This document shows positions 52,618 through 62,973 of a stretch of DNA of 64,000 nucleotides, one piece after another (position 1 is the first letter of the stretch; the number at the start of each line of letters is the position of its first letter). The stretch lies in assembly GCF_900636385.1 (NCBI RefSeq), contig NZ_LR134269.1, positions 1,364,001 to 1,428,000 on the forward strand, given 5' to 3'. The notes under the pieces were generated by a model. The model was not told the origin of the DNA and did no database searches. It worked only from the letters and a program-made list of their open reading frames with translations. Source of the stretch: Staphylococcus warneri. GTDB taxonomy: Bacteria > Bacillota > Bacilli > Staphylococcales > Staphylococcaceae. The translations under genes were made by a program, and so were the position numbers.

Positions 52618-53880
52618 CTACATTTTATGTCCTGCCATGAGTCCTAAACGTCCATGTTTTGTACCAGCTTCAGTATAAGATGTTGCCTTAGACACAATGC
52701 CCTTACCATATTTCACATGTAAATGATCAATTGTTTTTGCTAGTTTTTCATCTCTCTTACGCTCGTATTCATCGATGAATAAGTTCATTTGTCTTTCGTT
52801 TTCATCTATAAATTGTGTAAGCGACACACTTAATGTACGATATAATGCTTGTTTGTCACATAATTGATTAGCAAAATAATTCACTACTTTAAAAATATCT
52901 TTTTCTAAGTTAGTACCTTCTTCTAATGTATACTGCTTATGTACACCACCTTCATCACTATAGCCAAATGAAAAATGTATGGTGCGCGCCAATTGTTTTC
53001 TTGCTCTAACTCTACTTGCTACATCTTCAATTAACTCTTGCATCACCACTTTCGCTTCTTCAAATTCGTAGTCTCTCATCAAAATTTGACTTTTACATAT
53101 TGATGGATTATTCACTTTATATTTTTCTCTCATCTTGCTTTGATCAATACCATTAGCGTGAAGATGCATATCCACACCTAGTATTCCAAAATCTCTTTTC
53201 AAATATTGATATGGATATTGAGCTAAATCACCTACTGTAAAAATCCCTCTTTTGTTTAATTTAGCTTCTGTTTTTCTATTAATTCCCCAAAAATCTCTTA
53301 ACGGTTGAATAGGCCATAACTTTTCAGGTACATGTTGATAGCGCCATTCAGCTATACCATTTGTTGTGTGTTTGGCTTCAATATCCATAGCTACTTTACT
53401 TAATAACATGTTTGAGCCTATACCAATCGTACATCTAATACCTGTTTCTTCATGAATTTCTTTCTGCAATCTTTCGCAAAATGCTTGCACGGTTGAATTG
53501 AATCTATGATAACTATCTGTCACATCCATAAAAAATTCATCGATGCTATATTGATGCAAATCTTCAGGTGGCACATATCGTAAAGCAATCTTAGATATAG
53601 CAACTGATACATTAAGATATTTTCTCATACTTGGATTAATGATAAATATGTCATTACGATGTGGTATTTCAAATAATCTTGATCCAGTCTTGACGCCTAA
53701 TTCTTTAAGTTTAGGTGTCGCTGCTAACACAACCGACCCCTGTCTTTTAGTATCTGCGACAACTGCTAATTTCGTCGTTAATGGATCTAACCCTTTTTCT
53801 ATACAAGATACACTCGCAAAAAAACTCTTTTGATCAATACAAAGTACATCTCTATCCTCTAATAAATGATAGTCATACAT
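52618..53880 (-). CDS. Y-family DNA polymerase (UmuC/YqjW-like)
   Basis: 420-residue translesion polymerase. Palm motifs are VLCIDQKSFFASVSCIEKGL (about 13-32) and YSIDEFFMDVTD (about 112-123) with the catalytic Asp/Glu; RCTIGIGSNMLLSKVA and an HhH region (WGINRKTEAKLNKRGI) follow. The family resembles Bacillus YqjW/UvrX (Pol V-like) more than DinB (Pol IV). Two LexA boxes at its promoter show SOS control. Confidence 0.92.
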   Translation of the reverse strand: MYDYHLLEDRDVLCIDQKSFFASVSCIEKGLDPLTTKLAVVADTKRQGSVVLAATPKLKELGVKTGSRLFEIPHRNDIFIINPSMRKYLNVSVAISKIALRYVPPEDLHQYSIDEFFMDVTDSYHRFNSTVQAFCERLQKEIHEETGIRCTIGIGSNMLLSKVAMDIEAKHTTNGIAEWRYQHVPEKLWPIQPLRDFWGINRKTEAKLNKRGIFTVGDLAQYPYQYLKRDFGILGVDMHLHANGIDQSKMREKYKVNNPSICKSQILMRDYEFEEAKVVMQELIEDVASRVRARKQLARTIHFSFGYSDEGGVHKQYTLEEGTNLEKDIFKVVNYFANQLCDKQALYRTLSVSLTQFIDENERQMNLFIDEYERKRDEKLAKTIDHLHVKYGKGIVSKATSYTEAGTKHGRLGLMAGHKM

Positions 53881-53905
53881 GATTACCCCTCCCTAATACA
53901 TTTTC

Positions 53906-53956
53906 ATTATATACGAACAAAAGTTCTTATTCAAGTACAAAAAGAACACTTGTTCT
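53906..53956 (-). promoter_or_regulatory. SOS promoter with two LexA boxes
   Basis: Two GAAC-N4-GTTC palindromes: GAACAAAAGTTC (53915-53926, within CGAAC) and GAACACTTGTTC (53944-53955). On the minus strand the first lies between -35 TTGAAT (53934-53929) and -10 TATAAT (53911-53906); the second is upstream of the -35. Confidence 0.9.
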
Positions 53957-54033
53957 TGTCTAGTAAAAAATGTATTTTTATTGATTATTCATGCTATACT
54001 AAAGTTGTAATAAGAATATTGGAGGAATGACAT

Positions 54034-54219
54034 ATGCCAATCGTAAACGTTAAATTATTAGAAGGTCGTTCAGATGAACAACTTAAAGATTTAGTTACAG
54101 AAGTGACAGCAGCTGTAGAAAAAACAACAGGTGCAAATAAAGAAGCAATCCATGTCGTTATTGAAGAAATGAAGAAAAGTCATTATGGTGTTGCTGGTGT
54201 TAGAAAATCAGATCAATAA
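54034..54219 (+). CDS. 4-oxalocrotonate tautomerase-family protein
   Basis: 61-residue tautomerase subunit. MPIVNVKLLEGRSDEQLKDL: Pro2 becomes the catalytic N-terminal proline after Met removal, and an Arg12-type residue is in place. No aromatic-degradation genes are nearby, so the physiological substrate is unknown. GGAGGAATG precedes the ATG. It lies divergent to the polymerase, so LexA might affect both. Confidence 0.92.
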   Translation: MPIVNVKLLEGRSDEQLKDLVTEVTAAVEKTTGANKEAIHVVIEEMKKSHYGVAGVRKSDQ

Positions 54220-54225
54220 TTAAGT

Positions 54226-54264
54226 AAAGAGCCTCACGTTGACATCGTCAATGTGAGGCTCTTT
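54226..54264. terminator. Bidirectional terminator between the tautomerase gene and msrR
   Basis: An 18-bp stem with one G-U (54226-54243 with 54247-54264) and a 3-nt loop, AAAG at one end and CTTT at the other. Confidence 0.93.
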
Positions 54265-54269
54265 GAGTA

Positions 54270-55274
54270 TTACTTTTTATTATTTTTATCATCGAAAAAA
54301 TCTTGAATTGCTTTTTTATTTTTCTCTTTATCAATTTGCAAGGCACTACCATCATTATTAGTGGTAATATCTTGATATGAGTTCTTAATAGGGACTGTTA
54401 ATGAATCTACATTTTTATCGCCTCGAACACCGAAACTTATTCCAGTTTGGAACATCGCAGAATCAGGCATATCTGTATTAACATATCCTCTAAGAATACC
54501 TGCTACTTTAGGTAACTTAGCAACTGTACCAAAATTCACTAATTCAGATTTAAGTGTTTGCATCACCTGTTGTTGACGACGTACACGCCCGAAATCGCCT
54601 TCTGCATCATGACGAAATCTAGCATAACCTAATAATTCTTTACCATTTAAACGATGATGACCTTTTTTCAATGATACACCAATATTTTCAGACATATCTT
54701 TTTCAACATCCATTGGAACACCATTAGGTTCTAACTCATCTATCATCTTTTCGAAACCAGTAAAGTCAACAACTGCATAATATTCAGGATTAATACCTAA
54801 GTTTTTATTTAATGTTTTTCTTAATAATTCTGGGCCACCTAATGAATATGCAGCATTAATTTTATACTTATCGTAGCCAGGAATATCAGCATAAATATCA
54901 CGCATTACTGACATCATTTTCATTTTTTTATGAATATAGTCATATTGAACAACCATAATTGAGTCTGTACGTGATTTACCGCCCTGTGCTTTATCTGCAC
55001 CTAATACTAATACAGAAATTTTACCGTCATTTTTTACTGGTCCGTTAAATTCATGTACTTTAATATCTTTCGCATGCTTTTCCGCATACTTTACACCACT
55101 ATTATATCCATGAACAATGTATGCAATTATAACGATGAGAATAATTAAAATAAATAAAATAATAAAAGGTAATTTGCGCACTCTCTTTTTCTTTCGTCGC
55201 CTAGAAGGTGGAGTTGATGTACCTGCTTGTCGTTTATACTCAGTTTCTTCTCTGTTATCCTTCTGTTCTCTCAT
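54270..55274 (-). CDS. msrR: LytR-CpsA-Psr family protein MsrR
   Basis: 334-residue LCP protein that probably attaches wall teichoic acid or related polymers to peptidoglycan outside the membrane. Cytoplasmic basic N-terminus ([12 protein letters not shown]), one membrane helix (about 35-55), then the LCP domain with [20 protein letters not shown] and the Arg-rich [18 protein letters not shown]. Identified as MsrR by gene order next to msrA. Confidence 0.92.
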   Translation of the reverse strand: MREQKDNREETEYKRQAGTSTPPSRRRKKKRVRKLPFIILFILIILIVIIAYIVHGYNSGVKYAEKHAKDIKVHEFNGPVKNDGKISVLVLGADKAQGGKSRTDSIMVVQYDYIHKKMKMMSVMRDIYADIPGYDKYKINAAYSLGGPELLRKTLNKNLGINPEYYAVVDFTGFEKMIDELEPNGVPMDVEKDMSENIGVSLKKGHHRLNGKELLGYARFRHDAEGDFGRVRRQQQVMQTLKSELVNFGTVAKLPKVAGILRGYVNTDMPDSAMFQTGISFGVRGDKNVDSLTVPIKNSYQDITTNNDGSALQIDKEKNKKAIQDFFDDKNNKK

Positions 55275-55410
55275 ATTTACCTACCTTATACCTTTAAAAT
55301 TACAATTCTATCATCTATAATTAATATGTATTAACGTTATAGAAAAAGTATACAAAAAGCAAGGATTTTTTTAATAAATGGTACTAAGGTCCAATGAAAG
55401 GGTGTCATAA

Positions 55411-55917
55411 ATGAATATAAATACTGCATATTTTGCGGGTGGGTGCTTTTGGTGTATGACAAAACCTTTTGATACATTTGATGGTATAGAACAAGTAACA
55501 TCAGGATATATGGGTGGAGACATAGCCAACCCTACATATGAGCAGGTTAAAAGTGGCACTACTGGACACTATGAAACTGTCAAAGTTGAATACGATGTTG
55601 CGTTATTCTCATACAATAAATTATTAGAAATCTTTTTTTCTGTCATTGATCCACTAGACGATGAAGGTCAATTTCAAGATAGAGGATCTCAGTATCAAAC
55701 AGCTATTTTCTATTCCAATGAACATCAGAAAAAATTAGCTGAAGCGTATATCGCAGCGATGCAAGATACAATCAATGCAGATAAAGCAATTGCTACTAAA
55801 ATTTTGCCTGCAACAACATTTTATAAAGCTGAAGAATATCATCAAGATTTTTATAAAAAGCAACCAGAAAGATATGCCAAAGAACAACAAGATCGTGAAA
55901 ATTATAAGAAAAATTAA
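55411..55917 (+). CDS. msrA: Peptide methionine sulfoxide reductase MsrA
   Basis: 168-residue enzyme that reduces the S-epimer of methionine sulfoxide. Catalytic [12 protein letters not shown] with Cys12 nucleophile and Cys15; [15 protein letters not shown] and [12 protein letters not shown] are family motifs. The CxxC (GCFWC) form and lack of a fused MsrB match the second staphylococcal MsrA. GAAAGGGTG precedes the ATG. Confidence 0.95.
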   Translation: MNINTAYFAGGCFWCMTKPFDTFDGIEQVTSGYMGGDIANPTYEQVKSGTTGHYETVKVEYDVALFSYNKLLEIFFSVIDPLDDEGQFQDRGSQYQTAIFYSNEHQKKLAEAYIAAMQDTINADKAIATKILPATTFYKAEEYHQDFYKKQPERYAKEQQDRENYKKN

Positions 55918-55948
55918 ATCTAGATATAATTAAATTAAAGATTAAAAC

Positions 55949-55990
55949 AAAAGCGATTGATGAAACCACTCAGTTTCATCAATCGCTTTT
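55949..55990. terminator. Bidirectional terminator between msrA and mprF
   Basis: 18-bp perfect stem (55949-55966 with 55973-55990), 6-nt loop, A4 and T4 ends. Confidence 0.95.
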
Positions 55991-56002
55991 CATTATATAT
56001 AT

Positions 56003-58525
56003 TTATTTATGACGAATAACTCTCATCACTTTAATCATTGATTGCCATAAAGATGCATCTTTTCTATAAACTAAGAATCTCGGCTCCCAATTAGGTCCAT
56101 ATTTTTCTTTATAACGTCTTAAACCTTGGAAACGATATAAACCATTAAAATGTTCAAAGATTCTACCAGCTAATCGTTCTCTAAGATACGAGTAATGCAA
56201 TTGACCTACATTAGAAAGTGTTGCCATCCCCATATTAAATGAACGATAACCCTTTTCTTTTCCCCATGAAAGCATGTGTAAATATAGACCATCCATTAAC
56301 GGTAAATCTAATTCAGGTAACCAACGAATTAAATCGACTGAAATTGCATCATTAAAGTATGTTGGCATAAGTGTACAAAACGCAATAATTTTTCCTTCTT
56401 CATTACGCATAATACCAATTGGTGCTTTAGACAAATACGCTTCACTAAATTGACCTACTGAAAAATGCATTTCATTTCTGCCATCTAACCATTGATCACT
56501 TACATGCTGTAATGTTTCAATCATTTCTTTAGAAAATGGTGGTTCAATAACTTCAAAGTTAATATTTAAATCATCAAACTTATTTAAAGTAGCTCTAAAA
56601 CCTCGACGCTTTTTACCTGAAGTCGTAAACGTTGTTAAATCAATAATCGCCTCTTCTCCTAATTTAAAGAATTGATTCCCAAAATTATGATAAAGTGGCA
56701 TGAAACGATCACTAACTTGATAAAAGATAATGTCATAACCATAGTATTCTGCATATTCATAAAATGCTTCTAAAAGAGATTCGAAAGATGAAGCATCTCC
56801 AACTGGATCCCCTAAAACAACTAATGCATTAGATTTATATCGATACATTAAAAAGGCAGATTCATTATCATGAACAAAATAATCTTTATCTCCACTATAG
56901 ATAAGATGTGTTAAATAATTACCACCATGTTCGTGAATAATTTGTTCACAAATAGTTAAATCTTTATTTTGATTTGATTTGGAATAACGATAATCAAATA
57001 ACCATGCAATTGACGCCACAATCAGAGTAATTAAAGCTATTGTAATCCAGAAATAATATCTTAAAACTGTTGTATCAACTTCAAGATTGTACACATCTAA
57101 TGCATATAACGTACTAGAGATAATAATATGATTGATATATAGTACAATCAAACTGATGATTACTATTAAAAATACGTTTTTTAATCTCAATGGTCGTTTT
57201 AAAACTTTGGCACGACGATAAGCAATAATAAGTAATACAAAAATAACAACTAACCATGTTAAAAGTAAGAAAGAAGCATAAGTATATATCGTTGCGGTAA
57301 AAATTAATACAACTGATATAATAGCAAAAATAATAGCACGTCGACTTTGTTTAAATATACCTTTAACATTTAACATTAATAATAAACAGGCACTAGTATG
57401 CACAGACAATGTTATATAATAAACAAAATGGTTATCATCATATAGTCCGTCATAAATAATAGTTAAATTATTGATGAAGAATATCACACTCGTTAAAAAC
57501 ACTAAAATCGCTAATGAAAATGATGGGATTTTAGATAAGATATCTTTTTGATATGACATTAAGAATGATGTGACATCTTTTGCAGGCACAAAATATTTAG
57601 ATCCTTCGATATACTTTTTAGCAGTGTTACCAAATTCAAATGAAGATAATACTAACGCGATAGCTACAGGTACAAAGTAATATGCAAAGCGATAAAGCAA
57701 TAATGCTAATAAAATATTCTCCTCATTTACACCTAGAGACTTAAAACCGAGTAGCACGACTAAATCAAATGCTCCAAATCCCCCAGGAATGAAACTTACT
57801 AATCCTGACAAAGCTGCAATAATAAAGATACCGATAAAATTCATAAATGAAATATCAATACCTACGATTAACGCAGAGAAATAGAGAACTACAGCAGCCG
57901 CCATCCACTCAACACATGAAACTACAGTACAATAAACACCCATAAATCGATTATTTTTATCTGCGGGTTTCATAATAGTATAAATAATAAAAATAGGTAA
58001 AAATAAAGCAACAATATATAAAATCCAACGAACCCATGAAATTCGATCTAACATGTCTGATGCATTAAAGACATGAAAAACAACTAAAATCGATAAAAGG
58101 CTAAGGCCTGTTAACATGGAAATGAGAATAATAGATATGTAATGCACGAGTTTCTTATTATCTACAGTATAATTTTTATAAACAAATGCTCTTAATCCGG
58201 CACCAATAAACCCGCCGAATCCGACAATAGCATTTAAAGCATTAATAATATAACTAACTCTAAAAACTTTCGTTAAAGGGATATCTAATTTTAAAGATTT
58301 AACAAGAATAATATCGTATAAAGATAAGATTAATAATGATGCTCCACCACCGGCAAATAATAATACTAACCATATACGATTAATTTTGCCAAATTGCATT
58401 AAGGTATCTTTAAAATTAATGGTTGATAATTCTCGATATAATGTGAACACTACAAAAATAAATAGTGCTGCAGCAAACACAAATTTTAAAATAGATAATA
58501 ATTTACTTTTATTTTCTTGAGTCAT
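56003..58525 (-). CDS. mprF: Phosphatidylglycerol lysyltransferase and flippase MprF
   Basis: 840-residue bifunctional membrane protein. The N-terminal part (about 1-510) has 14 or so helices and flips lysyl-phosphatidylglycerol; [19 protein letters not shown] is in the flippase domain. The C-terminal cytoplasmic domain (about 520-840; [35 protein letters not shown]) transfers lysine from Lys-tRNA to phosphatidylglycerol, lowering surface negative charge against cationic peptides. Length matches S. aureus MprF. Confidence 0.97.
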   Translation of the reverse strand: MTQENKSKLLSILKFVFAAALFIFVVFTLYRELSTINFKDTLMQFGKINRIWLVLLFAGGGASLLILSLYDIILVKSLKLDIPLTKVFRVSYIINALNAIVGFGGFIGAGLRAFVYKNYTVDNKKLVHYISIILISMLTGLSLLSILVVFHVFNASDMLDRISWVRWILYIVALFLPIFIIYTIMKPADKNNRFMGVYCTVVSCVEWMAAAVVLYFSALIVGIDISFMNFIGIFIIAALSGLVSFIPGGFGAFDLVVLLGFKSLGVNEENILLALLLYRFAYYFVPVAIALVLSSFEFGNTAKKYIEGSKYFVPAKDVTSFLMSYQKDILSKIPSFSLAILVFLTSVIFFINNLTIIYDGLYDDNHFVYYITLSVHTSACLLLMLNVKGIFKQSRRAIIFAIISVVLIFTATIYTYASFLLLTWLVVIFVLLIIAYRRAKVLKRPLRLKNVFLIVIISLIVLYINHIIISSTLYALDVYNLEVDTTVLRYYFWITIALITLIVASIAWLFDYRYSKSNQNKDLTICEQIIHEHGGNYLTHLIYSGDKDYFVHDNESAFLMYRYKSNALVVLGDPVGDASSFESLLEAFYEYAEYYGYDIIFYQVSDRFMPLYHNFGNQFFKLGEEAIIDLTTFTTSGKKRRGFRATLNKFDDLNINFEVIEPPFSKEMIETLQHVSDQWLDGRNEMHFSVGQFSEAYLSKAPIGIMRNEEGKIIAFCTLMPTYFNDAISVDLIRWLPELDLPLMDGLYLHMLSWGKEKGYRSFNMGMATLSNVGQLHYSYLRERLAGRIFEHFNGLYRFQGLRRYKEKYGPNWEPRFLVYRKDASLWQSMIKVMRVIRHK

Positions 58526-58682
58526 TTTTTCACTTCAATTCTAATTAATTCTTCTATATAGCAAAAATATATCATAAGAATATGATAATTAGAATATAAA
58601 TAGTCCTAATTATACATAACATTATTGTCATATCCTATGTTAGCTATAGTCATCCTAATAATACGCTACGCTTTAAGCATAA

Positions 58683-58770
58683 AAAGAAAAGGATATCTTA
58701 GAAATTAAGTAAGATAAGGACATTGTCAAATGCCCTTCTTATTCTCACATCCGTTTCTAAAGATATCCTT
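58683..58770 (-). terminator. Long terminator after the AI-2E-family gene
   Basis: Arms 58689-58704 and 58754-58770 pair over 16 bp with one bulge. About 50 nt between them form a weaker inner hairpin (ATAAG/CTTAT, CATT/AATG). On the minus strand TTTTCTTTTT follows. The gap 58526-58682 upstream of mprF shows no other feature. Confidence 0.8.
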
Positions 58771-58788
58771 GTATCACAACTACTCAGA

Positions 58789-60009
58789 TTAATCTTGTTC
58801 TTTATTCAATTGGTATTCTCCTGCATCTTCTCCATAATAACGATTATATCTACGTTTAAATAATAAGAAAACATGAGAAACTAAAACTTTTAATACTGCA
58901 TAACCAGGTATACCTAAAATAACACCTACAATACCTAACAAATTACCTGCACATAATAAAATAAAGATAATTGTTAGAGGGTGTATTTTTAAAGTTTTAC
59001 CCATAATATTTGGCGAAATGAAGTGTCCTTCAAAGAATTGGACTAATGTCCATACAATTGCTAATTTAAGTACCATTAATGGAGATGTAATAATAGCAAT
59101 AACAATCGCTGGTGATATCGCAATAGTAGGACCTAAATAAGGTACTACGCTCGTTACAGCAGCGATACATGCAAGTATTAAACTATATTTTAATCCAATA
59201 ATTGAATACCCGATAAATAATAAAACACCAATACAGAATGAGACAATAATTTGTCCTTGAATATATGAACCTACTTGAACACTCATTTTTTCAAGCAAAT
59301 CGTGAAAATCTTTTCTGAATTTTGGTGGCATAATATTTGTCGTAAAATCTTTAAACTTATGACCATCTTTTAACATAAAGAATAATACAAATGGTGTTGT
59401 TACAATCACTACACCAACATTAGCAACAGCTTCTGCAAAAGTTGCTAATTTTGAACCAAAACCATCAAAATAATCTGATAACATTGTTGGTATTTTCTTC
59501 GTTAATGAATTAAGTTGATCATTAATTTGACTATAATAGCCAGCAAAAATTGAATTACTAGTTAATTTATTGATTGTATTCGTAAATTTTTTGAAATATT
59601 GAGGCGAATTATTAATAAAACTTCCTAATTGTGAGCCAATAACCGGAATTAATAAATTAACAATTAATGCTATAATTCCCACAATCGCAATATAAATAAT
59701 CATAATACCCACTAATCGTGGTATACGATAACGTTCCATCAAATTCACAAGTGGATTAAACAAATAAAATATAATCAATGAAACAATAATAGGTGCAGCA
59801 ATCGTATTAAATATAATAATAAATGGCTCAAACACATATGAAACTTTATCAAATATAAATATGACAATACCTAAAAGTACAAGTGCTAATAAACCATAAA
59901 TTAAATCATTGCCGCCTAAAAATCGCATAAATCTTGTTTCGGACATACTGAAATTAGTTTTAAACTTTCCAGATGCCTTATTTTCTGTAGTCTTATTTTC
60001 ATTCGACAT
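58789..60009 (-). CDS. AI-2E family transporter (UPF0118)
   Basis: 406-residue membrane protein with about eight helices and a large middle loop (about 150-230). Family motifs are FFMLKDGHKF, GQIIVSFCIGVLLFIGYSI and FFEGHFISPNIMGKTLKIHP. The family is named after AI-2 export in E. coli, but other members are sodium/proton antiporters; the substrate here is unknown. A separate unit upstream of mprF. Confidence 0.88.
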   Translation of the reverse strand: MSNENKTTENKASGKFKTNFSMSETRFMRFLGGNDLIYGLLALVLLGIVIFIFDKVSYVFEPFIIIFNTIAAPIIVSLIIFYLFNPLVNLMERYRIPRLVGIMIIYIAIVGIIALIVNLLIPVIGSQLGSFINNSPQYFKKFTNTINKLTSNSIFAGYYSQINDQLNSLTKKIPTMLSDYFDGFGSKLATFAEAVANVGVVIVTTPFVLFFMLKDGHKFKDFTTNIMPPKFRKDFHDLLEKMSVQVGSYIQGQIIVSFCIGVLLFIGYSIIGLKYSLILACIAAVTSVVPYLGPTIAISPAIVIAIITSPLMVLKLAIVWTLVQFFEGHFISPNIMGKTLKIHPLTIIFILLCAGNLLGIVGVILGIPGYAVLKVLVSHVFLLFKRRYNRYYGEDAGEYQLNKEQD

Positions 60010-60219
60010 TTGACATCACCATACCTTCAAGTTACCTCTCTTTATTCAATTCATAAAACGCTTAATATGATTAAAATAACTAACACTTATCATAACATAA
60101 TTCGTACAACTAAGGCGTATAAAAAATTTAATAAAATAAATATAACTGGTTTCAATCATTGCATAGATAATACTATATCAATTTAATGAATAGAACTATT
60201 AAAATACAACCAGACATGA

Positions 60220-61068
60220 TTAGTCACGAATGACTTGCGCTTCAAAATGGTGAATGTGTAATGTTAAATAAATCACTTCAGCTTCATTAATTGTAATATC
60301 GAATTCCATTTGAATCATTTTTAAAATTTTAAAAGCTGTGGAATAGCACTGTGGATAATGCTTTTTAATCATTTCAATGAAATCATTTTGTGCATGAATC
60401 GCTTCATTCTGTCTCAAACGTCGAATGAGGAACTGAACATGTCTTATAAAACGCTGATATTGCACTGAGGATTGATCAACTTGATGATTTAAATCAGATT
60501 CAATGATTGTAATACTCTTATTAATTAATTGATTGATTAACGACATTTCTCGCATAGATAATTCTTCAGAATTAGAAGCAATATGTAATGCGATAAAACC
60601 AATTTCATCTTCTGGAAATTGAACATCTAATTGTTGATTTAGTCTTTCAATCACTTTGGCAGCTAATTGATATGCGTCGCTATATAAATACTTAGTCTCC
60701 ATAGCAAACGGATTACTTATTAATTGATTTTGTTTTAAACGTTTATACGCAAAAATAATATGATCAGTTAGGGCAACGACTAAATTTTTATCATCAATAT
60801 CTAAAGTCGTATTAGTGATTAAATTGACTGATTCTATGACAGCTTGCAGTACATGATCATCCGCCATTTCAACCAATGTCTTATAATGCTCTTTATGTTT
60901 ATCTTGATCAAGCTTATACACTTTTTCAATGGAAGCTGATTCATCTAAGATTAAACCTTGCTTTTTATTAAAACCAATACCTTTTCCAATGAGTACAACT
61001 TCCTGATCTTTATTTGTGCATATGATAACGTTATTATTGAGAATTTTACTTATTTTGTATTTTCCCAT
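60220..61068 (-). CDS. glcT: BglG-type transcription antiterminator GlcT
   Basis: 282-residue antiterminator: N-terminal CAT RNA-binding domain (about 1-55; KISKILNNNVIICTNKDQEV, GKGIGFNKK), then two PRD domains with regulatory His (DDHVLQAV, FIALHIASN, LTLHIHHFE). GlcT binds RAT sequences in glucose-PTS leader RNA and is controlled by PTS phosphorylation. GTG and ATG codons upstream (61077, 61071) lie in or near the AAAGGTG ribosome site; the ATG at 61068 is chosen. Target gene ptsG is not in the window. Confidence 0.88.
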   Translation of the reverse strand: MGKYKISKILNNNVIICTNKDQEVVLIGKGIGFNKKQGLILDESASIEKVYKLDQDKHKEHYKTLVEMADDHVLQAVIESVNLITNTTLDIDDKNLVVALTDHIIFAYKRLKQNQLISNPFAMETKYLYSDAYQLAAKVIERLNQQLDVQFPEDEIGFIALHIASNSEELSMREMSLINQLINKSITIIESDLNHQVDQSSVQYQRFIRHVQFLIRRLRQNEAIHAQNDFIEMIKKHYPQCYSTAFKILKMIQMEFDITINEAEVIYLTLHIHHFEAQVIRD

Positions 61069-61261
61069 CATTATCACCTTTCCTAATCCATTATTAAAAT
61101 TATAAAGCTAAATGATATAAATGAAAAGAAAATACATTTTTAAATCTTTTTATTTATAAATCCAAATTTTACTATTATTATCAAAGTACTCTACTTTCTA
61201 TCCATAAAAAAGATTCTGTACAATACTAAAAAGAATACAATCAATAACTCACTATTCAATA

Positions 61262-61299
61262 AAAAATCCTGAGACATTTAAATATGTCTCAGGATTTTT
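61262..61299 (-). terminator. alsT terminator
   Basis: 16-bp perfect stem (61262-61277 with 61284-61299), 6-nt loop, five or six T on the minus strand. The 190 bp between glcT and this hairpin show no other feature. Confidence 0.94.
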
Positions 61300-61301
61300 C
61301 G

Positions 61302-62771
61302 TTACTTATTATTTTTATTAGCTTTATTTGTTGAATTGATACCCCAAGATTCAATTCCAAATAAGTTAATCTCAAGATTTTCTGGTTTGAACACAGGATT
61401 TTTACCTGCTTTACGTTGTAGTTGGTAATCTTTCATTACTGCAAAAGCAATATTAGAAAGTCCAATAATAGAAACAATATTAACAATTGCCATTAGTCCC
61501 ATAAATAAGTCTGCTGTACTCCATACTGTTTCAGTTTTAGCAACTGCACCAATAAATACAAGTACGACTACAAGACATCTAAAAATGAAAATAATTGTCT
61601 TATTATTTGAAAGGTATTCTATATTAGATTGTCCATAATAATAGTTACCTACAACAGAAGAAAAGGCAAATAGTGTAATTGCAATTGTTAAGAATATACC
61701 ACCTGCTGAACCTAAATGTTCATTTAAAGCAGATTGTGTAACTGCCACACCTTGAGGTGCATTTTCTCCAAATTTTAATCCAGAGTATAATAAAATCATG
61801 ATTGCTGTAGCTGTACATACAAGCATAGTATCAAAGAATACACCTAATGATTGAATTAAACCTTGTTTAACTGGATGAGGTACGGCAGCTGTTGCTGCTG
61901 CATTTGGCGCAGAACCCATACCTGCTTCATTGGAGAATAAACCACGTTTAATACCTTGTAAAATAGCTGCACCTACTGCACCACCAGTTACTTGTTCAAA
62001 ACCGAAAGCACTTTTAATGATAGTACCAATCATTGGAACGATTTGATCTAAGTTTAATAGTAAAATAACTAAAACCATACCAATGTATATAATAGCCATA
62101 ATAGGAACTATTAATGATGATAATGTTGCAATACTTCGAACACCACCAAAGATGATGATAGCTGTAATGACTGCTAAAACAATTCCTGTAATAACTGGGC
62201 TAACATGATACTGAGTATTTAATGATTCAGCAATCGTATTTGATTGAACTGTGTTAAATACAAATGCGAAAGTAACTGTGATTAGAATCGCAAATACAAT
62301 ACCTAACCATTTTTGATTTAATCCTTTAGTTATGTAATATGCTGGTCCGCCTCGGAATCCACCATCTTTATCATGTACTTTGTAAACCTGAGCTAATGTG
62401 GCTTCCATAAATGCACTTGCTGCACCTATAAATGCAATAATCCACATCCAAAATACCGCACCAGGACCACCTAGTACAATTGCTGTTGCTACACCAGCAA
62501 TATTTCCTGTACCAACCCTTGAGCCTGCACTAATTGCAAAAGCTTGGAAAGGTGAAATACCTTTTTCGCCACTTTCTAATGTTTCAGGTTTCTCAACTAA
62601 CGCTCTAAACATTTCAGGCAACATGCGAAGTTGCACAAATTTAGAACTGATAGTGAAGAAGAAACCAGCTGTAAGTAACAATCCAATTAGATATTGAGAC
62701 CAAATTAAATCATTCCCTACTTGGACAAAATCTTTGAACCAACCAGGAATTAAATTATCAAAATCTTTCAA
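61302..62771 (-). CDS. alsT: Sodium:alanine/glycine (glutamine) symporter AlsT
   Basis: 489-residue AGCS-family symporter with about 11 helices. The signature FAISAGSRVGTGNIAGVATA is near residue 86; GIKRGLFSNEAGMGSAPNAA is the second. The S. aureus homologue has been linked to glutamine uptake. An ATG at 62786 has no ribosome site; the TTG at 62771 (MKDFDNLIPGW) follows GAGAGGG at about 7 nt and is preferred. Preceded by a structured leader. Confidence 0.92.
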   Translation of the reverse strand: MKDFDNLIPGWFKDFVQVGNDLIWSQYLIGLLLTAGFFFTISSKFVQLRMLPEMFRALVEKPETLESGEKGISPFQAFAISAGSRVGTGNIAGVATAIVLGGPGAVFWMWIIAFIGAASAFMEATLAQVYKVHDKDGGFRGGPAYYITKGLNQKWLGIVFAILITVTFAFVFNTVQSNTIAESLNTQYHVSPVITGIVLAVITAIIIFGGVRSIATLSSLIVPIMAIIYIGMVLVILLLNLDQIVPMIGTIIKSAFGFEQVTGGAVGAAILQGIKRGLFSNEAGMGSAPNAAATAAVPHPVKQGLIQSLGVFFDTMLVCTATAIMILLYSGLKFGENAPQGVAVTQSALNEHLGSAGGIFLTIAITLFAFSSVVGNYYYGQSNIEYLSNNKTIIFIFRCLVVVLVFIGAVAKTETVWSTADLFMGLMAIVNIVSIIGLSNIAFAVMKDYQLQRKAGKNPVFKPENLEINLFGIESWGINSTNKANKNNK

Positions 62772-62808
62772 ATAAATCCCTCTCATCTTTAAATAAAATT
62801 CATATCTT

Positions 62809-62935
62809 AAAAATTCAAGAGATTCATATTGTCATATTGCAATCTAATTAAATAATGATTCAACATATCAATACTTATCATTAGATTGTTCAATTTAATA
62901 TAAACCTCTTGAACGCTTTAATTGTGATTATTATA
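62809..62935 (-). promoter_or_regulatory. Structured leader with terminator-like end before alsT
   Basis: On the minus strand a consensus -10 TATAAT (62935-62930) is followed by a leader. In it TTCAAGAG (62913-62906) pairs with CTCTTGAA (62821-62814), and inside that CAATCTAAT (62888-62880) pairs with ATTAGATTG (62848-62840), both perfect; TTTTT follows at once. alsT starts 38 nt later. It may end parC transcripts or attenuate alsT; lysine, glycine and T-box signatures are absent. Confidence 0.55.
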
Positions 62936-62973
62936 TTTTATTTTATCATCTTATTCATGTATTGCATATACTT

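Noticed and set aside
62809..62935. Glycine riboswitch before alsT
   Set aside because: The conserved glycine-aptamer cores are absent and the leader is nearly all A/T outside short stems.
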